Assembly: GCA_963761425.1 (NCBI GenBank)
Contig: CAVXGQ010000004.1
Span: 434,001 to 498,000, forward strand
DNA length: 64,000 bases
Source: Bog-793 sp963761425
GTDB taxonomy: Bacteria; Actinomycetota; Acidimicrobiia; Acidimicrobiales; Bog-793
Direction of reading: 5' to 3'
In this document: positions 17,873 to 27,502 of the stretch, piece after piece
Numbering within the stretch: the stretch's first letter is position 1
Layout: every line of letters begins with the position of its first letter
The notes under the pieces: generated by a model
What the model saw: the letters and a program-made list of their open reading frames with translations, nothing else
What the model was told of the DNA's origin: nothing
Databases searched by the model: none
Program-made: the position numbers and the translations under genes

Positions 17873-18064
17873 GGGATGGATTGACCCTCGTTTCGGGCGC
17901 GTCACGGGCGCGAACGGGCGCGTCTGAACTGCCGGATGCTGCCGCGTGGTGCCGCGTGCTGCCGCAAGCGAGAAGCGGTGAATTCGCGTAAGTCCTGTTC
18001 ACAGGGTTGTGGCGATCCATTTTCGCAACGTGGAAGTCGGCGGTTCGAGTCCGCTCACCTCCAC
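17873..18064 (+). repeat. Element right end plus tRNA-Ala 3' fragment (attachment-like), copy at 18.0 kb
   Basis: The last 43 bases (18022-18064) are identical to the tRNA-Ala gene from its anticodon loop to the base after its 3' end. The 140 bases before them, containing GGATGCTGCCGCGTGGTGCC and GAATTCGCGTAAGT, are repeated at 35766-35892 in front of another tRNA fragment. Two tandem elements with the same right end explain this. The short TGCTGCCG repeats could be integrase arm sites. Confidence 0.85.
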
Positions 18065-19559
18065 CAAACGGGACGGTGCGCGAACCGCCTCCGAGAGGGT
18101 GGTCACGTCTGTTCCCGTCGGGATCTTGAATACGGGCCGCACCGCATCCGGTGCTTCGACGCGCACCTCGTGGACGAGGGCGTGCACGAGCGCCTTCACC
18201 TGAGCCGGCGAGCCATCGCGGATCGCGGTTTCGAGGTCATGGCGGACATCGGCGAGGTCGGTGTCGCTCGGTGCCTGCAAGTCCGCAGCTTCGAGTTGGC
18301 CGAGGAGCTCGTCTCGGTGAATCCGGAGGCGGGTGGCGCGTTCGCCGAGCGCGTTCACTCGGGGAGCGCACGTCTCTTCTGAGAGCGAACCTCGTTCGAA
18401 GCTCGTGAGGTAGCGGTCGATCGCCGCCTCGATCGAAGAGAGCTCCTTTTCGATGCCGTCGATCTCGGCCGCGACGAGCTCATGGGTCGCACCGGCTCAT
18501 TCGCGTGCTCGGCGCACCGCTTCTTCGATTCAGCGCGCCGTCTCGGAAGAGATCGAGGAGTCCGGCGACGATCGCCTCGTCGAGCGCCTCGGCCGGGAGT
18601 CGCCCTGCCGAACAGGTCGCCCTCCCATAGCGCTGACGGGACCCGCAGGTGTAGTAGCGGTAGGTGCGGTGCCGCCCGGTCGCTGCCGTGCCGGTGAAGC
18701 GCGCCCCGCACGCACAGACGACGAGACCGGTAAGGAGGTACTCGGAGGAGTGGGCGGCGCGCTTGGCCGGGTCCTCGCCCCGTTCTTTTAGGAGGAGCTC
18801 GGCCTTGTAGAAGACCTGGGGATCGACGAGCGCCTCGTGCTCTCCGGGGAACCACTCGCCGCGCCAGCCGACCTCGCCGAGGTAGGCGCGGTTGCGCAAC
18901 ACGGTGAGGACGGACTTGAAGCTCCAGGGCCGTCCCGCCCGGGTCCGGTAGCCGTGCTCGTTCAGCCGGCGGGCGATCTCGTGCGAGCCGAGGAGTGCGT
19001 TGACGTAGCGATCGAAGATCACCGGCACCAGGGCCGCCTCGGAGGACTCGGCGACGAGCCGTCCGCCGTCGGGGGCCTTGCGGTAGCCGAAGGGCTGCGT
19101 GCCGCCGACCCACTTCCCCTCGGCGGCCTTTCTCCCCATACCCATGACGACGCGCTCGATGATCGACGCCCGCTCGAACTCGGCGAACACCCCGAGCATC
19201 TGCATCATCATCCGCCCCGACGGCGTCGTCGTCTCGAAGGGCTCGGTCGCCGAGCGGAAGCCGACGCCCGAAGAATCGAGGCGCGAGAGGACCTCGGCGA
19301 GGAGGCCGACCGAGCGACAGAGGCGATCGACCCGATAGACGAGGAGGACGTCGAAGCGGGAGAGCTGTGCTTCAGAGAGGGCACGCTGGAGTCCCTGGCG
19401 TTCGAGCTTCGCGCCGCTCGCCTGGTCGCTATACGAAGCGACGTGCTCCCAGTCGTCTTGGGAGGAGATGTAGGCGGCGAGGCGCTCGGCCTGGGCGGCG
19501 AGCGAGTAGGGCTGGTTCACCTCGTCGGTCGAGATGCGGGTGTAGGTGGCGATCCGCAC
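17999..19559 (-). pseudogene. Serine recombinase (large resolvase type), frameshifted
   Basis: Residues 1-340 are well preserved. The resolvase domain has the nucleophile in TRISTDE, then YRVDRLCRS and FAEFERASIIER. The recombinase domain (PFGYRKAPDG) and a zinc ribbon (CACGARF...YYTCGSRQRYGRATC) follow. Near 18510 the frame shifts by one base, and the following coiled-coil frame then meets TGA where CGA (Arg) would fit. The coiled coil resumes to 18000, where the C-terminus reads antisense through the tRNA fragment (VSGLEPPTSTLRK). The gene next to the attachment repeat fits an integrase that has decayed. Confidence 0.8.
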
Positions 19560-19580
19560 GGTCCCTCCGGTCTCTGTGGC

Positions 19581-19700
19581 TCAGGGTTCTTCCATGCTCG
19601 CATCCGACTCACCCACTCGCTCGTTGCCGGTGAGGACCCCGACGAGGAGGACGGCGAGCGCCTCGATCGCCCGCTCGGCATCTGTGGGCGAGAGCGTCAC
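19581..19700 (-). CDS. Possible small ORF upstream of the recombinase
   Basis: A 39-codon frame from GTG 19700 reads VTLSPTDAERAIEALAVLLV and then GVLTGNERVGESDASMEEP, ending 21 bases before the recombinase start. Amphipathic composition and position favour a real small gene, but no ribosome site is seen. Confidence 0.3.
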   Translation of the reverse strand: MTLSPTDAERAIEALAVLLVGVLTGNERVGESDASMEEP

Positions 19701-19798
19701 GAAGCGAGCCGGGAGAACCGAAAGCGAAGCGGCAGACCGGTCGGGGCGTGGGGCTTCCTTCGGACAGCGAGGGTGAGGGGCTCCTGCCCGCTCGGCGC

Positions 19799-20005
19799 CT
19801 ACTCATGCTGCCGCCTCGAAGCACAAACCGCCTGACGGGCGAAGCGTCGTGCCTCCTCGGCGCGCCGGGCTTCACTCGCTGCGAGGTAGCGCTCGGCGCG
19901 GCTTTTCCATCCTCGTCCGCGGTAGGTCCACGCGCCGATGACGGCGCCCGCGGCGATCGCGGCGACTTTGAGGACCCAGGAGCCTTTGCACCGCTGAGGT
20001 GCCAT
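19799..20005 (-). CDS. Small single-pass membrane protein, hypothetical
   Basis: The product is 68 aa with one hydrophobic helix (VLKVAAIAAGAVIGAWTY) followed by a basic helical tail (RAERYLAASEARRAEEARRF). The ATG at 20005 has GAGGG six bases upstream. No family is recognised. It ends at TAG. Confidence 0.35.
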   Translation of the reverse strand: MAPQRCKGSWVLKVAAIAAGAVIGAWTYRGRGWKSRAERYLAASEARRAEEARRFARQAVCASRRQHE

Positions 20006-21030
20006 GGCCCTCACAATCGGCCGATCGCGCCGCCGGCGGAAGTGTCCGTCGCGACGGGCGGGGGGTGTCCGTTTAGGCGGACGGGGGTCGTCTCCGTTGT
20101 CTTCGCGCTCGCGCTGGCGCCCGGCCCCGAATCCGGGCCCTTCACTGACGGGCTCGACGGCGGCACTGACGGGCGGAGATGACGGGGCTGCTCCGCCTGT
20201 GACGTCCCCTCCGGCGGTGCCTACCCGGGCTCGCCCACTCGGTCGTTTTCGTTCGTCATACCCGGCCACCCTTCGCACTGTGACGCCCGAGGGGAGCGTC
20301 ACCGGTTTCGATTCGTCGGTCGCCCCGGCGACCTTGGGGATGAGGCGACAGGCAACCGGGAGCTCGCAGCCGTCGTGGGAGCACGGTCCCATTCACGTCG
20401 TCCGCCGGGGCGCGAAGGTCTCGGTAACGTGGCCCGCCGGGCACACCCCCCGAACCTTGACGCGCTCCGCGTTTCTTCCTCACTCTGGGTCACCGCCCGT
20501 CGCGACGGACGCGGCTTCGGAGTCCCGCAAGCCGAAGCGCTCCGCCCAATCAGACTTGCGGATAACCCACGTCCTCATTGCATCGATGTCGACGGCACTG
20601 GGCCCATCCGGTTCCCCCGCGATAGACGCGTGAAGATCGCGCTAAGAGCCGGCAACTCACGACAACTGGTCGCGAGCGCCTGCTACTGAGTTGCTACTGA
20701 ATTGCAGTGCAGGGGGTGAACAGAGATCGATGCGAAAGACTGCCCGCCCGACCTGAGCTGCCCTTGCGGACGGCAAAAGACTGAAACGACATTCCGAGCT
20801 GGACTACGGATCAGAAGGCTGGCTAGAGGCACCGCGCCCAAGTGCCGCTCCGAAGGCTGACCCCTTGACCAGGAGGAAGCGGTTCGTAATGCTGTCCGCT
20901 CACCTCCTCCCTCGTCCCAGCCGGCTCGCGAAAGCCCAGGTCCCCCCGAGCTGTGAGGAGTTTCTCTACATCTTCGAGAACCGATGATCACCCCGGATCG
21001 CGACATTTCGCGGGTCCGATATGACGACTG
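20006..21030. other. Gene-poor stretch
   Basis: About 1 kb. Several overlapping open frames reflect GC richness; none has a ribosome site plus a recognisable fold. It may contain decayed genes of the element. Confidence 0.35.
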
Positions 21031-21348
21031 CTACGGACTCGGCATCGGTAGCTCGGCTAAGGCCCTCTCAACGCCCTCCCGGTCCGGCATCCGGTAGTAG
21101 GCACGTCGGCCGCCCCGAGTTGAGGGACCACATTTTTCCAGCACGCCGTAGGCAACGAACATCCGGAGACCGGGCACTCGTATCGGCTGCCCGGCCATCC
21201 TCGACACCCGATCAACGACATAGCTCCCGGCGAACTCGCCACCGAACGGTTCCGACTCCTTGGCTTGTTCGCACGCTGCCCGGAGAACCACGACCCAATC
21301 GGGGTGCTCTTGGGCGAGCCGCCTTACGGCCTGTCTCGTATCTATCAT
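21031..21348 (-). CDS. Conserved-looking hypothetical protein with a winged-helix pattern
   Basis: The product is 105 aa from ATG 21348 (MIDTRQAVRRLAQEHPDWVV). The C-terminal half, GLRMFVAYGVLEKCGPSTRG then GRRAYYRMPDREGV, has the look of a winged helix with a basic wing. The start has GTGAGAGAT upstream; a start 13 codons earlier is possible. It is divergent from the 21411 gene by 62 bases, so it may regulate that gene. The family is not recognised. Confidence 0.5.
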   Translation of the reverse strand: MIDTRQAVRRLAQEHPDWVVVLRAACEQAKESEPFGGEFAGSYVVDRVSRMAGQPIRVPGLRMFVAYGVLEKCGPSTRGGRRAYYRMPDREGVERALAELPMPSP

Positions 21349-21410
21349 ATCTCTCACTATAATCAGATCACTCGCATCACGCGGCACTGACTGGAGGCTG
21401 AGAGAGCATC

Positions 21411-22067
21411 ATGGCGGCTGATATCGACGGAAACCTCAAGACGTTCCTTAGTGGCCGTGCGCCAGGGGCCCGGTACGCCTCGTTCGACTACTGCTTCAAC
21501 CACTTCCAGGAAGCTCGTGAAGCGGGGGACACGGCTCGGCTCGCTGACGACGATCACATCCTGATGTCGTGCCTGCAGCTTGGCTTCTATCTTGCAAGCT
21601 GGGGCATGGTGCGTGGATCGGGGAACCTTCTGCAGAGGAGTGTTCGAGACCTCGTCCCGGTGGTGAAGCAGATTGCTGTCGAACCAGCGTCCACCTGGAA
21701 CCTCGATGCACACAGCCTCACTGATCAGGCTGACGAGGTGCTTGCAGTGAGTGACCGACTGGAGGCAGCGTTCACGATCACTGCTAGTGACATCATGCTG
21801 ACCAAGACCATGCTCGGTGTCTTCGGCTGCGTTCCCGCTTTCGATCGGTACTTCCGGATGGGCTTCCGGTGCAGCACCCTGTGCAAGCCAGCACTCAAGA
21901 GGATCGGGAAGTACTACGACGACAACCAGGCCGAGATCGATAGGTACGACATCTTCACCCTCGACTTCGCTACCGGCCTCGACACCGAGCGCCGATACAC
22001 GAAGGCCAAGATCATCGACATGGTGTTCTTCCAGGAAGGTATCAATTTGAGGCAGGTGAGGAAGTAG
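21411..22067 (+). CDS. Uncharacterised helical protein
   Basis: The product is 218 aa, mainly helical and without signal peptide or membrane segments. The block LQLGFYLASWGMVRGSGNLL is unusually conserved-looking (Gly/Trp/Arg rich). The ATG has GGAGG upstream. It converges on the 22042 gene, overlapping it by 26 bases at the 3' ends, and is divergent from a small possible regulator. I do not recognise the family. The island context suggests a defence or maintenance role, but this is inference. Confidence 0.65.
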   Translation: MAADIDGNLKTFLSGRAPGARYASFDYCFNHFQEAREAGDTARLADDDHILMSCLQLGFYLASWGMVRGSGNLLQRSVRDLVPVVKQIAVEPASTWNLDAHSLTDQADEVLAVSDRLEAAFTITASDIMLTKTMLGVFGCVPAFDRYFRMGFRCSTLCKPALKRIGKYYDDNQAEIDRYDIFTLDFATGLDTERRYTKAKIIDMVFFQEGINLRQVRK

Positions 22068-23805
22068 GCCCAGCATCCTCGGTCGCCGGTTCCGAGCGGA
22101 CCGGCACCAGCGCAAGGCGCAACGCCGCCAGAATGGTCAGCGCTGCGTGGGTCCTTGTCACCTCTTCCGTGTACCCGTGCAGCAGCTCGTTCCGGAAGTT
22201 CGGTCCGAACGGACTCACCAGGAACGTCCAGAGGAATCGCTCCCAGGAGCGATCCATCCACGGACGAAGCTGCACCAGGAGCGCTCCCAGCTGCGGGTAC
22301 TGGCCCCGTATGGATGGGCCATCCTTCTGGTCACGCTGCACTCGGTAGCGAAGGACTCCCTTCTCCTCACACAGGGCTCGCACCAACGATTCGATCCTGG
22401 GCATCGTCACCGTCGTGGCTTCCTCGAACGATTCCTGCTGGAAATCGAGCAGTGCCCTTGCGACCGAGCGGGCGATGAAAACCGATACATATGGCAGCCC
22501 CTGCAGCATGCTCGTGAGGTCCTCCTCGGACGGGGAGAACCGGGCGAGCGCTTCTTCGAGCACTCGGGCTGTCACTTCACCACCCATGCCGAGGCCGATA
22601 ATCTCGATCCGGGAGAGCTGCTCATCGAGCCGATCCGATTCGGACGTCGTCGTGTAGCGAGTGAGCCCCTCCTGGCCGAGGTGCTTCGTGGGGATCATCG
22701 AAGCGAACGGTGTCTCCTTTGCAATCATCTGTGTCGATTGCAGGTTCCGATCAATGTTCCCGGTGGGAGCCTCAGCGCTGGCGAGTGTCTTCAGGACCTC
22801 AGCGAACGACTCCTGTTCCACCAACGCAGCCACGTGAGCATCGACCACCTCGGCTGGTATCGATGCGGTTGCCGAGAACATCTTGAGGTCGAGATCATCG
22901 ATGGAAATCTGCTGAAGCGCCCCGGTCGCCTTGTCTGCAAGGTCGTGGAGCCCGTACTGGTTCGCCAGCTTGGCAGCGTCTTCCAAGAACGACATCCGCA
23001 TGAGACCGGCTGGAAACTTGTCGGCGTGCGCGATGTATGCCTCGACAGTCTCCCTTCGGAGCTGCTCTCGCTTCGCCTGATCACTCTTGAAGACCTGCTC
23101 CTGAATCCGGATGGTGTGACCCGTTAGGAAGGGGTCGTCACCGTAGACCTCACGGGCATGTTCGAGCAGTCGAGGTAATTCCGTGTTGGTACTGTCGTCG
23201 AAGGCCAGCACCTCCAAGGCATGGAGAGCGATTCCTGGCTCCTTCTTCTCCTGATCCATGCTCTCGGTGGCGAGCGCAACCAGTGCTGGATAGACCTTGG
23301 CAGCTTCCTGCCCATCGCCGATCCGCTTCGAGAGATCGACTGCCCAGTGGAGGCAGTTGGCTCGTTCCAGTCGATCCCACTGTCCGGTACCAAGCGCCAA
23401 GTACGCAGCAGCAGCCTCTCGTCCGTGTGTTCCCTTGTTCCCGTGCCCACTCTCGAAGAGCAGATGATGCAATCGGGCTCGTGGGCCGGGTGTCTGCGCA
23501 CGATCGGCGGTTGACGCCCACAAGGCAAGGACCTCATCGGGCACCTGCCCGATGGGCGTGGGGTACGTCATCCCTCCAGCTTCGATCTGTGCACCGAATG
23601 CGTCTGAGCCCCCACGGTCCTCGCCGACCCTCCGGGCCAAGCCGTAGTCGAACGCTGTCATCAGCCAGCCTGCCTGGATGTCGCCCCGCTCCTGTTCACG
23701 CTGTCTGAGGGCTGCCGAAATTCCGTACCAGTCCTCGGCTGACTGTCCTGCCTGATCGAGGTACTCGATCAGCTCGTTGGAAGCGTCAGGTGCAGGCATC
23801 TCCAT
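22042..23805 (-). CDS. DUF4209-like large helical protein with HEPN-type C-terminal motif
   Basis: The product is 587 aa, soluble and largely helical. The C-terminal part, with IESLVRALCEEKGVLRYRV, the segment from LRPWMDRSWERFL, and FRNELLHGY near residue 540, matches the pattern of DUF4209 proteins. RNELLHG fits the RNxxxH motif of HEPN folds. The N-terminal 400 residues resemble helical repeats. DUF4209 proteins occur mostly in bacterial islands and their role is not established. The 3' end overlaps the neighbouring convergent gene by 26 bases. Confidence 0.55.
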   Translation of the reverse strand: MEMPAPDASNELIEYLDQAGQSAEDWYGISAALRQREQERGDIQAGWLMTAFDYGLARRVGEDRGGSDAFGAQIEAGGMTYPTPIGQVPDEVLALWASTADRAQTPGPRARLHHLLFESGHGNKGTHGREAAAAYLALGTGQWDRLERANCLHWAVDLSKRIGDGQEAAKVYPALVALATESMDQEKKEPGIALHALEVLAFDDSTNTELPRLLEHAREVYGDDPFLTGHTIRIQEQVFKSDQAKREQLRRETVEAYIAHADKFPAGLMRMSFLEDAAKLANQYGLHDLADKATGALQQISIDDLDLKMFSATASIPAEVVDAHVAALVEQESFAEVLKTLASAEAPTGNIDRNLQSTQMIAKETPFASMIPTKHLGQEGLTRYTTTSESDRLDEQLSRIEIIGLGMGGEVTARVLEEALARFSPSEEDLTSMLQGLPYVSVFIARSVARALLDFQQESFEEATTVTMPRIESLVRALCEEKGVLRYRVQRDQKDGPSIRGQYPQLGALLVQLRPWMDRSWERFLWTFLVSPFGPNFRNELLHGYTEEVTRTHAALTILAALRLALVPVRSEPATEDAGPTSSPASN

Positions 23806-24057
23806 GGCTCAAGAATCCCATACGGGTGTGACGGGTCGTCCTGGTACTCGCCACTGCTGGTTCGACCCGGACGGTCAGTCCACCGGCAGAGGCAGGCAGA
23901 GAAAGGCGCAGCCAGGAAGGGGGGAGGAAGCGGTCTGATCGCGATCGTCCCAGTCCGGCACTTATACGGGTAATCGACTTATACGGGTGATCCGCCGGTT
24001 CGACTGAGGGTGCGGGGAGACTTCCCCTGCTCCCAAGCCCGAACGAGGAGGACGACC

Positions 24058-25098
24058 GTGGTCTTTCACCCGCAGCTGCGTCGCACCATCCGCGAAGGAG
24101 GTGCCGTCCATTACGAGCTCGGTCACGAGCTCATCGACGCGTTCTTGGAGTTCGCGCAGGGTCGCGCCCGCCCGAACACCGTGCGCGCCTACGCGCACGA
24201 CTTAAAGACGTTCTTTTGCGTCGTCGAAAAGGATCCGGTCGACGTCACGCCGGCCGACGTCATCGCCTTCGTCACCCAACAGCAGCGAGCTCGTCCCGGA
24301 AAAGAGAACGTCGTGCGCTTCCCCGACGCATCGTCGGGACTGTCGCCGGCGACGGTCATGCGTCGTCTGGCCGCCGTCTCCGCGTTCTATGGCTACCTGC
24401 TTGCCCGCGCCGACACGCCCGTCGAAACGAACCCGGTGCCGCGTGGACTTCCGACACGACGGAGCCGACGCGAGCGGCGCGGCACACCGCTCGTGCGCGG
24501 TGTGCGCCGACTGCCACGCATCCTCGACCCGGAAGAAGCGCTCGCGCTCTTCGAGGCGCTGAGGACGCGCCGCGACAAGGCGATCGTTGAGGCGATGCTC
24601 TTGGGCGGCCTTCGCCGCTCAGAGGTGCTCGGGCTTCGCTTGGAAGACATCCGCCTCGGCGAATGCCGGGTCTTTGTCGCGGAGGGAAAGGGCGGCCACC
24701 AGCGCCTCGTCCCGTTGTCGCCGACGTTCTTTTCGACCCTCGCCTCCTACTTGGAGTGCGAACGACCGATCGACGCCGTGACCGACCGGGTCTTCGTTGT
24801 GTTGAAAGGACCGCGACGCGGCGGCCCACTGTCGACAGAGGGCCTCGACGAAGTCATCTCTTCGGCACGGCAACGTGCCGGGCTCGCACACGGCACGTGC
24901 CACGAGCTTCGCCACACTTGCCTCACGCGCCTGCGCGAGGCCGGGATGTCGCTCGAGGCGCTCCAGGCCCAAGCCGGTCATCGCTCGATCGCCTCCACCC
25001 AGATCTACCTCCACTTGGGTGCTGACTGGCTGGCCGACGAGTACCGCAAAGCGGCCGATGTCTTGGAGGCCGAGCTCGTCTCGAGGGCCGCCCGATGA
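24058..25098 (+). CDS. Tyrosine recombinase A (TnpA-like)
   Basis: The product is 346 aa. The N-terminal SAM-like DNA-binding domain spans about residues 15-125 (RPNTVRAYAHDLKTFF). The catalytic domain holds the full set: Arg in GGLRRSEVLGLRLEDI, Lys in AEGKGGHQR, CHELRHTCLTRL for the His/Arg pair, GHRSIASTQIYLH with the late His and the nucleophile Tyr. The GTG at 24058 has GAGGAGGAC upstream. It overlaps the next recombinase by 4 bases (ATGA). It looks active. Confidence 0.88.
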   Translation: MVFHPQLRRTIREGGAVHYELGHELIDAFLEFAQGRARPNTVRAYAHDLKTFFCVVEKDPVDVTPADVIAFVTQQQRARPGKENVVRFPDASSGLSPATVMRRLAAVSAFYGYLLARADTPVETNPVPRGLPTRRSRRERRGTPLVRGVRRLPRILDPEEALALFEALRTRRDKAIVEAMLLGGLRRSEVLGLRLEDIRLGECRVFVAEGKGGHQRLVPLSPTFFSTLASYLECERPIDAVTDRVFVVLKGPRRGGPLSTEGLDEVISSARQRAGLAHGTCHELRHTCLTRLREAGMSLEALQAQAGHRSIASTQIYLHLGADWLADEYRKAADVLEAELVSRAAR

Positions 25099-26804
25099 GC
25101 GGGGCGACCCTGCCGGACCTGCCGCCGAGAGCGATCTCACCTTCTCGCTCCGAGGCCCGCTGGGCCGACATCGCTTCGGTCGCGCCGACGCTCGCCACGA
25201 CGATGCGGCGCTACCTCGATCGCCTCGCCGACCGGCTGGCGCCGCGCAGCGTCTCGGCGGCCGACCAGGCGCTCGGACAGTTCGCCGCTCATCTCGTCGA
25301 TGTCGACTCGACCTGTCGGCGCGTCGCGTCGATCACGAAGGCGCACCTCGACGACTACGTCGGCTGGCTTGCCGCCCGTCCGGCGGGATCGTGGGGGGAC
25401 CGGATCTCACCGACGACCGTCGCCTACCACCTCGGCGAGATCCGGCGCTTCTTCGAGCGCATCGCCGAGTGGGGCTTTCGGGATGCGCCTCGGGTGGTGC
25501 CCATCGAGCGTGTTGACATCCCCGCGCCTGCGCCGAAGACGCCGAGGGCACCGAAGGCAAAAGGTGTGCGCCCGAGACCAGCGGCCGTCGCACCGGTGCT
25601 GACCTGGAAGGAGATCGCCCAGCGCGCGCCCGGGCTCGCTTCGACGATGCGGAGTTACCTCGGCCAGATCGCGGTGTCGTCCCGCCCTGGCACGGTGGAT
25701 GCCGCTGACCTGGCGCTGCGGGTCTTCGCCGCACACGTCGTCGAAGTCGACCCCTCGTGCACCTCGGTGGCCGCCATCGGACGGCAGCACATCGAGTCCT
25801 ACAAGCTCGCCTTGGCCAAGCGGCCTGGCAAGGGCCCCGGCAAGCCCGCCTCGGTGGCGACGATCCGACACAAGCTGGGGATGCTGCGCACGTTCTTCGA
25901 GCGCATCATCGAGTGGGACTACCCCGACGCCCCGCGCAAGGTGCCGATCTTCGCCGGCGACATCCCGAAGGCTGACGAGCCGCTGCCGCGTTTTCTGGAC
26001 GACCCGACCTACGCCAAGTTCATGGCGACGCTCGCCAAGGACACGAACCTTCGCCGTCGCCTCATCGTCGAGCTCCTCGCCCGCACCGGCATGCGCGCCG
26101 GCGAGATCGGCGGCCTTCGTGACGACGCGGTGTTCCGCCTCGGCGGCGAACACTGGTTGCGGATCCCAGTCGGAAAGCTCCACAACGACCGGACGGTGCC
26201 GCTCCACCCGGTCCTCGTCGAGCTGATCGAGGACTACCGAGCGCGAAGAGGCCCGAGCCCGTCGGGGCTCCTGGTGGTGCGCAACGACGGACAACCCTTC
26301 GACCGCCGCACGATCCACCGCTACGTGGGGTCGGTGGCGAAGCGCGCCGGGATCGGCCACGTCCACCCCCATCAGCTGCGCCACACGCTCGCGACGCACT
26401 GCATCAACCGGGGGATGAGCCTCGAGGCGATCGCGGCGATGCTCGGCCACCGTTCGCCGCGCATGACGCTCGTCTACGCGCGGATCTCGAACGACTCTGT
26501 CGCCGAGCAGTACTTCCGAGCGACGCGGGTCGTCGAAAGTGTCGGCATCCCTCTTGGCGTCGACGACGACCTCGGCGCTCACACCCACCGTCGCCAGTTG
26601 GCGAACGGCCATTGCACCCGCCCCGCGCAGCTCGACTGCGGTTACCAGACGATCTGCGAGGGCTGCGGGTTCTTTCAGACCGACGACGGGTTCCTACCAA
26701 TCCTTCGCCGCCAACGCGACGACGCGGAAGCTCTCGCCGACTTTGAGCGAGCTCACATCTTCAAAGAACTCGTTGACGGATTGACGAAGGAAGCTCGGCG
26801 TTGA
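25095..26804 (+). CDS. Tyrosine recombinase B (TnpB-like) with duplicated N-domain and zinc-finger tail
   Basis: The product is 569 aa. Two similar SAM-like domains are in tandem (about residues 28-140 and 185-295, each ending like IRRFFERIAEW/MLRTFFERIIEW). A catalytic domain follows with Arg in ARTGMRAGEIGGL, Lys in PVGKLHNDR, HPHQLRHTLATH, and GHRSPRMTLVYARI. The tail has a Cys cluster (HCTRPAQLDCGYQTICEGCGFF), as in Tn554 TnpB-type proteins. ATG overlaps the stop of recombinase A, so both are made together. Confidence 0.88.
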   Translation: MSGATLPDLPPRAISPSRSEARWADIASVAPTLATTMRRYLDRLADRLAPRSVSAADQALGQFAAHLVDVDSTCRRVASITKAHLDDYVGWLAARPAGSWGDRISPTTVAYHLGEIRRFFERIAEWGFRDAPRVVPIERVDIPAPAPKTPRAPKAKGVRPRPAAVAPVLTWKEIAQRAPGLASTMRSYLGQIAVSSRPGTVDAADLALRVFAAHVVEVDPSCTSVAAIGRQHIESYKLALAKRPGKGPGKPASVATIRHKLGMLRTFFERIIEWDYPDAPRKVPIFAGDIPKADEPLPRFLDDPTYAKFMATLAKDTNLRRRLIVELLARTGMRAGEIGGLRDDAVFRLGGEHWLRIPVGKLHNDRTVPLHPVLVELIEDYRARRGPSPSGLLVVRNDGQPFDRRTIHRYVGSVAKRAGIGHVHPHQLRHTLATHCINRGMSLEAIAAMLGHRSPRMTLVYARISNDSVAEQYFRATRVVESVGIPLGVDDDLGAHTHRRQLANGHCTRPAQLDCGYQTICEGCGFFQTDDGFLPILRRQRDDAEALADFERAHIFKELVDGLTKEARR

Positions 26805-27136
26805 CTGACGGCGACTCGCGAAACGTTGGACATGGGAGCCGTGACGTGGTTGCATCGTTGAAGCCGAAGCCTGAAAGATCACCCGTGTAACGGCACCTTC
26901 GGGCGACCCCGAGGCATCGTGTCGGCTGCACGTTCTGGGACAGTTCCGCGGATGCAAATCGCCGATTCCGGCGCGGCGCTCGCGTCAACCAGCGCGGGCA
27001 TAAGGAGGTTGTTCTGTACCCTGGCGCGCCTCACCTAGCGGCAGCTCTGTGGGCTCGTGCAACGGCCAAGCGAGATGGGTGACGTCATCGCCCACACCGG
27101 GCGCTGTTGGAGTGGGCCAATCAATGGGGTCCGGTC

Positions 27137-27352
27137 ATGAACCCCAGGAGGGTCTACGCCCCGGAGCTGTTCCGGCGGGACATCCTGCCGGGGCTCGCTC
27201 TCGTGAAGCTGTCCGAGATCGCCGAGGCGGCCGGAATCTCGAAGTCCTACGCCAGCCAGATCCGTGCCGGAAAGTTCACGCCACATGTCTCGACCTGGTC
27301 GGCGCTCGCCGCGCTGGTCGCAGCAATCCAGCCGGCACGGTACGCTCGATGA
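27137..27352 (+). CDS. Small HTH protein or fragment, copy 1
   Basis: The product is 71 aa. LVKLSEIAEAAGISKSYASQ, IRAGKFTPHVSTWSALAALV is a helix-turn-helix of the type often found at the C-terminus of larger actinobacterial proteins, preceded by FRRDILPGLA. No long N-terminal part is in frame, so this may be the surviving 3' end of a larger gene. A second diverged copy is at 30155-30364. Confidence 0.45.
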   Translation: MNPRRVYAPELFRRDILPGLALVKLSEIAEAAGISKSYASQIRAGKFTPHVSTWSALAALVAAIQPARYAR

Positions 27353-27502
27353 CCGAGAGGTCGCCCATGGCTGAGTGCCCAAGGCTCGTCGTCGTTCGTA
27401 CGAGCTCTCACCGGCGCCTCGCCGAGGCGGTGGCCCCCCGCTCGGCACCCTGGGGCAAGACGGTGCCCAGGCCCAGAAGGCTTACGAGAAGGCGAAGAGA
27501 AG

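Larger units (their letters stand above)
23960..26890 (+). mobile_element. Two-recombinase element (Tn554/RIT-like) with inverted ends
   Basis: Two overlapping tyrosine recombinase genes are bounded by ACTTATACGGGTGATC (23977-23992) on the left and GATCACCCGTGTAA (26877-26890) on the right. These are reverse complements with one mismatch over 14 bases. A second, partial direct copy, ACTTATACGGGTA, lies outside the left end at 23960-23972. Recombinase clusters of this kind with short inverted ends are known from Tn554 and RIT elements, which have two or three such genes. A third small gene is not visible. Exact ends are uncertain. Confidence 0.65.

Noticed and set aside
18837..19835. Long plus-strand open frame over the recombinase
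   Set aside because: It is the antisense shadow of a clear serine recombinase in GC-rich DNA and has no ribosome site or recognisable fold.
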